Source: an uncultured Duganella sp. (GTDB lineage Bacteria > Pseudomonadota > Gammaproteobacteria > Burkholderiales > Burkholderiaceae). From it: 19,742 bases of DNA. A program made the translations under genes and the position numbers. Positions 16,337 to 19,742 of the stretch are shown here, piece after piece. Numbering within the stretch: the stretch's first letter is position 1; each line of letters begins with the position of its first letter. Where the stretch lies: contig CAMLSG010000087.1 in assembly GCA_946482635.1 (NCBI GenBank), forward strand, positions 1-19,742, given 5' to 3'. Below the pieces are notes generated by a model. The model was not told where the DNA came from. It was given only the letters and a program-made list of their open reading frames with translations, and did no database searches.

Positions 16337-16789
16337 TTAGTTTGGATTTCTTTCGATGTGCCGCACGTGGCGGTGGGCACGCATGAATGTCGAGGCGATG
16401 AAGATCTCGCGCAGCAGGTAGCCGAAGTTGCCGATCAGGCAGATCATCGCGGCGATGAACAGGCCGGCGATGTACTTGTCCAGCGCGACGTTGGTGGCGT
16501 CGCCAACGAACAGCAGGGCCACCACCAGGCAAACGAACAGGCCGCAGGCCGTGCACAGCGCGATGGCAACGTTGATCAGGTGAGAGCGGCGGTACAGGAT
16601 GTCCAGCTCGTTGATGTAGGTGTCGTTATAGGCCACGTCCAGGCGTTCTTCCAGCACGCGCGAGCGGTCGATGATGCGGGCCAGGCGGTTCAACAGCACC
16701 AGCAGGTTGGTGCAAACCGTGGACAGCATGAAAACCGGGGCAATTGCCAGCTGGATGATGTGGGCGATGTCGCCGAGCTGCAGGTTCAT
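16337..16789 (-). CDS. DUF2721 family inner-membrane protein (150 aa)
   Basis: Three hydrophobic segments (about 8-33, 70-95 and 106-132) frame a polar loop. The segment after the first helix, NRLARIIDRSRVLEERL (34-50), is the hallmark of DUF2721 proteins as I know them. Function unknown. The ATG (16789-16787) overlaps the stop of the proline iminopeptidase gene by one base (TAATG), which together with the lack of an SD suggests translational coupling. The next gene starts 8 nt downstream. Confidence 0.88.
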   Translation of the reverse strand: MNLQLGDIAHIIQLAIAPVFMLSTVCTNLLVLLNRLARIIDRSRVLEERLDVAYNDTYINELDILYRRSHLINVAIALCTACGLFVCLVVALLFVGDATNVALDKYIAGLFIAAMICLIGNFGYLLREIFIASTFMRAHRHVRHIERNPN

Positions 16790-17748
16790 TATGCGAAGCG
16801 TCCTTGCTGACGGAATTGTTCGGTAGCGTTGACCAGGGCGCGGCTGATGCCCTGTTCCATGGCGCCGTGGCCGGCGTCCGGGATCATCTTCATCACCGCA
16901 TTTGCGCCCCAGGCCTGCTGCAGGCGCCAGGCCGATACCGGCGGGCAGATCACGTCATAGCGGCCCTGCACGATCACGGCCGGCAGGTGGGCGATGCGCG
17001 AGACGTTGGACAGCAACTGGCCGTCGGTGAAGAAGCCCAGGTTGGCCATGTAGTGCGATTCCATGCGGCCGACGCCCAGGTCCAGGGTGTCCGACGGCGG
17101 TTCATCCGGCTGCGGCAGCAGGAAGACGCGGCGGCCTTCGAACTTGCTCCAGGCGCGCACGGCGGGCCAGTGCACGTCCGGGTTCGGGTCCATGATGCGC
17201 TTGACGTAGGCTTGCAGCAGGTTGCCGCGTTCCCCGGACGGGATGGGGGCGACGAATTCGTCGTACACCTCGGGGTGGAACCATTCGGAGCCTTGCAGGA
17301 ACCAGTCAATTTCCTTCTGGGTGCAGAGGAAGATGCCGCGCAGGACGAAGCCCAGGCAGCGCTCCGGGTGGGCCTGGCCGTATGCCAGCGCCAGGGTTGA
17401 GCCCCAGGAACCGCCGAATACCAGCCATTTTTCGATGCCGAACAGCGTGCGCAGGCGCTCGATGTCCTGGATCAGGAATTGGGTGGTGTTGTTCTGCACC
17501 TCGCCCAGCGGGGTCGATTTGCCGGCGCCGCGCTGGTCGAACAGGATGACCCGGTAGTGTTCCGGATTGAAGAAACGGCGGTGCTGCGGCGACATGCCGG
17601 CACCCGGGCCGCCATGGAAGAAGACGACCGGGATGCCGTCCGGGTTGCCTACCTCTTCCCAATAAATTGTATGGATGTCATCGACTGCCAGCATGCCGCT
17701 ATTGCGGGGCTGGATCGGCGGGAACAGGTGTGGCAAGGCGTCGGGCAT
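16789..17748 (-). CDS. pip: Proline iminopeptidase (alpha/beta hydrolase, S33)
   Basis: Cytoplasmic enzyme that removes N-terminal proline from peptides. The 319-aa length is normal. Oxyanion-loop HGGPG is at 45-49, DQRGAGKS begins at D71, and the nucleophile Ser114 is in GGSWGS. Asp265 is in GRYDVICP and His294 in DAGHGAMEQ, completing the triad. The cap region (about 145-240) includes the family's GSEWFHPEVYDEF segment. The ATG at 17748 has AGAGGA about six nt upstream; the ORF is open 29 codons further but without homology. It sits between the PLP enzyme (37-nt gap) and the DUF2721 gene (one-base overlap), in a probable operon. Confidence 0.96.
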   Translation of the reverse strand: MPDALPHLFPPIQPRNSGMLAVDDIHTIYWEEVGNPDGIPVVFFHGGPGAGMSPQHRRFFNPEHYRVILFDQRGAGKSTPLGEVQNNTTQFLIQDIERLRTLFGIEKWLVFGGSWGSTLALAYGQAHPERCLGFVLRGIFLCTQKEIDWFLQGSEWFHPEVYDEFVAPIPSGERGNLLQAYVKRIMDPNPDVHWPAVRAWSKFEGRRVFLLPQPDEPPSDTLDLGVGRMESHYMANLGFFTDGQLLSNVSRIAHLPAVIVQGRYDVICPPVSAWRLQQAWGANAVMKMIPDAGHGAMEQGISRALVNATEQFRQQGRFA

Positions 17749-17785
17749 GGATATCCTCTGTGCGTGAAGCCAAGATTGTAACCGC

Positions 17786-19078
17786 TCAGAAGAAGGTATT
17801 GATGGCCTGCAGGACGTTGTACGTGTCATCCACAACCAGCATCATGGGCCACTTGTCGAAGGTGGTGCAGGGGTGGGAGATGCCGCAGCCCACCAGGTCG
17901 CCCACTTGCAGGCCGGCCTGGAGGCCCTCCGGCCAGCGCAGGTAGGCGTGCTGGTCGTTCATCTTGTCGATCACGGCGCCCTCCGGCAGTGCCAGTGCGT
18001 CACCGCCCGGCCTGTGCGCGGCGATCGGGCGCGGCAGGCCAAGGTCGTGCGATGCATCGCGCTTGCCCATCGCCAGGATGGCCAGGTTGGGTTCGGGCAG
18101 CGACAACACGGTGGTCCAGACTTCCAGCGCCGGCCGCAGGCCCTCCCCTGCCGCCTTGCCCTCGCGGCTGGCCAGCTCGCTGGTCAAGCCGCCGTAGTAG
18201 CCATGGTCATTGGTCAGGTAGCACCCGCTGCGCAGGATCGGCAGTACTTTCTTGCCCTGCACCGCCAGTCCGGCAAATTCGCGCGCCACGCGGTCGAAAT
18301 AGGCCGAGCCGCCGGCGGAAATGATCACCTGCTCGCCACCGAACAAGCCTTCCGCTGCAGCGGCCTTCAGCATTTCCGCCATGCGCTGCAGGAAGCCGTT
18401 GACCACCTCCACATCCGCCGCGCGGTTATCGGTGACCACCAGGCCTTCGTAGCCTTCAATGCCAGCCAATTGCAGGCCCGGTGCGGCGGCGATGGCGCGC
18501 GCCACGGCCATCACTTCTTCCGGATCGCGGCAGCCGGCACGCTTGCCCTTCATGCCCAGCTCCACCAGCAGCGGCAAGGGCCGCACCAAGCCGAAGTCCT
18601 GCACTGCGCGCGACAGGCGCTCGACGCCTTGCAGCGAATCGGCGAGGGCAAAGAACTCGAAACTGTGATCTTCCTGCATCAGGTGCAGCACGGCACGGAT
18701 ATCCGCTGGCGCCACCAGTTCATTCGCCAGGATTACGCGCCGCACGCCAAAGCGTGCCGCAACCTGCACTTGCGGGATGGTGGCCAGCGTGATGCCCCAG
18801 GCCCCGTTCTCGATCTGCGCCGCGAACAGCTGCGGGCTCATGGTGGTCTTGCCGTGCGGCGCAAGCAGCACTCCGTGACGCTCGCAGAAGCCGCGCATCC
18901 AGGCCAGGTTGTGCTGCAGCGCCGACGCCTTGAGCACTGCCACTGGCAAGCTGGTGTCGGCTGCCAGAATGTTCCAATGCTGGGAGCCGATCATGTGCTG
19001 GCGCAGCGGCTCCACAATCGGCAGGCCTTTAACACCTGGCTGCAGGATTTGTTCATCGAGTTCGGGCAGCGCGTACAT
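17786..19078 (-). CDS. PLP- and metal-dependent D-serine deaminase-like / amino acid deaminase (430 aa)
   Basis: Fold-type III PLP enzyme of the alanine-racemase-N plus DSD1-like family, whose members include eukaryotic-type D-serine dehydratase and D-threonine aldolase. PLP lysine Lys77 lies in APHGKTTMSPQ. The barrel continues to about residue 300. The C-terminal beta domain contains CGISHPCTTFDKW, where His402 and Cys404 correspond to the divalent metal ligands of D-serine dehydratase. A D-amino-acid lyase or deaminase acting on D-Ser or D-Thr type substrates is therefore likely, but the exact substrate cannot be read. The ATG has GGAT eight nt upstream. It lies 17 nt after the glutathione S-transferase gene and 37 nt before pip, same strand. 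Confidence 0.88.
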   Translation of the reverse strand: MYALPELDEQILQPGVKGLPIVEPLRQHMIGSQHWNILAADTSLPVAVLKASALQHNLAWMRGFCERHGVLLAPHGKTTMSPQLFAAQIENGAWGITLATIPQVQVAARFGVRRVILANELVAPADIRAVLHLMQEDHSFEFFALADSLQGVERLSRAVQDFGLVRPLPLLVELGMKGKRAGCRDPEEVMAVARAIAAAPGLQLAGIEGYEGLVVTDNRAADVEVVNGFLQRMAEMLKAAAAEGLFGGEQVIISAGGSAYFDRVAREFAGLAVQGKKVLPILRSGCYLTNDHGYYGGLTSELASREGKAAGEGLRPALEVWTTVLSLPEPNLAILAMGKRDASHDLGLPRPIAAHRPGGDALALPEGAVIDKMNDQHAYLRWPEGLQAGLQVGDLVGCGISHPCTTFDKWPMMLVVDDTYNVLQAINTFF

Positions 19079-19095
19079 AAGTCATCCAATCATCG

Positions 19096-19742
19096 TCAGC
19101 CGGGCGCTGGCTCGGCAGTATTAAATGCCAACTGTGCCGCAAAGGCCCGCTTGTAGGCGGGGCGCGCTTCGCCGCGAGCCACATATGCGGCCAGTCGGGG
19201 GAATTCACTCAGGATACCTGATGGCTTGACCCTGAGCAGCACCGAAACCATGACCAGGTCGCCCGCACTGAAGTCGCCATCCAGCCATTCTGCATCACCC
19301 AAGCGTGCGGAGAGTTGGCCCAGCCGAGTGCGTATCCGATCCATGATCAGGGGCAGGCGCTCTTTGCCCCAAGGCTTGTCGCCTTCCTGGAATTTGGCGA
19401 TAACGATTTCCAGGATCGGCGGCTCAACCGTGTTGAGTGCAGCAAACATCCACGTGATGGCGCGTGCCCGGGCATTGGGGTCATCCGGCAACAGGCCCGG
19501 ATAATGCGAAGCGATATGGAAAATGATCGCGCCCGACTCGAACAGCGTCAAGTCGCCGTCCTCATAAGTCGGTATCTGGCCGAAGGGATGCAGGGCAAGG
19601 TGCGCAGGCTCCTTCATCGCGGCGAAGGAAACCGGCCGTACCTCGTAAGCCTGGCCTGTTTCTTCGAGCGCCCAGCGGACGCGCGTATCGCGTGCCAGGC
19701 CCATGCCGCCATCTGGCGAACGTTCGAATGCAGTAATGGTTT
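19096..19742 (-). CDS. Glutathione S-transferase family protein (N-terminus beyond window)
   Basis: Thioredoxin-fold domain (LARDTRVRWALEE..., LHPFGQIPTYEDGDLTLFESGAIIFHIA, with the cis-Pro and ES glutathione-binding motif) followed by an all-helical C-terminal domain with the SAGDLVMVSVL N-capping-type segment. The frame stays open to the window edge. The residues before the first visible ATG (ITAFERSPDGG) look like the first beta strand of a GST, so the true start is upstream of 19742 and the ATG at 19704 is internal. First visible gene of a minus-strand run that continues with the PLP enzyme 17 nt downstream. Catalytic activity and substrate are unknown. Confidence 0.92.
   Translation of the reverse strand, partial: TITAFERSPDGGMGLARDTRVRWALEETGQAYEVRPVSFAAMKEPAHLALHPFGQIPTYEDGDLTLFESGAIIFHIASHYPGLLPDDPNARARAITWMFAALNTVEPPILEIVIAKFQEGDKPWGKERLPLIMDRIRTRLGQLSARLGDAEWLDGDFSAGDLVMVSVLLRVKPSGILSEFPRLAAYVARGEARPAYKRAFAAQLAFNTAEPAPG

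Noticed and set aside
17873..19156. 427-codon plus-strand ORF opposite the PLP enzyme gene
   Set aside because: Antisense to a gene with an intact PLP lysine and metal motif; no domain seen.

Overview
The window looks like chromosomal DNA of a high-GC Gram-negative betaproteobacterium. The best guess is Oxalobacteraceae (Massilia/Duganella/Janthinobacterium-like). This rests on gene content (TonB receptor, FadH, YbaL, periplasmic M13 peptidases), strong GC bias at third codon positions, and short intergenic palindromes of the GGGTCTGACCC type, which I recall being common in that family. No rRNA, tRNA, CRISPR, prophage or transposase gene is visible.

Left part (1-7728, minus strand): three consecutive paralogous M13 (neprilysin/PepO-type) zinc metallopeptidases. 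The last-transcribed one is cut by the left edge. They are headed by a TonB-dependent receptor whose stop codon lies 13 nt before the likely GTG start of the first peptidase. A compound palindromic (REPIN-like) element of about 105 bp sits exactly at the stop codon of each of the two complete peptidase genes. A rho-independent terminator follows the first peptidase.

Middle (7837-13117): a small secreted Spy/CpxP-like protein (minus) is divergent from an S41 C-terminal processing protease (plus). The AT-rich region between them carries a GTAAG-N5-GTAAG direct repeat resembling a CpxR box, and a terminator-like hairpin in the small gene's leader. Plus-strand genes follow for a long-form FabH-like ketoacyl synthase and a YbaL-type cation:proton antiporter with a TrkA-N domain.

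Right part (13123-19742): fadH (2,4-dienoyl-CoA reductase, minus) ends 5 nt from the antiporter stop and is divergent from a secreted START/SRPBCC-domain protein. The SRPBCC gene meets, stop codon on stop codon, a five-gene minus-strand run: glutathione S-transferase (5' end beyond the window), PLP-dependent D-serine-deaminase-like enzyme, proline iminopeptidase, DUF2721 membrane protein, and an unrecognised 150-aa protein.

The theme of the left half is envelope proteolysis and probably peptide handling: outer-membrane receptor, three periplasmic M13 peptidases, Spy-like chaperone and Ctp protease. The right half is housekeeping metabolism. The least ordinary material is the receptor plus M13 tandem array with its palindromic elements, and the leader of the Spy-like gene.
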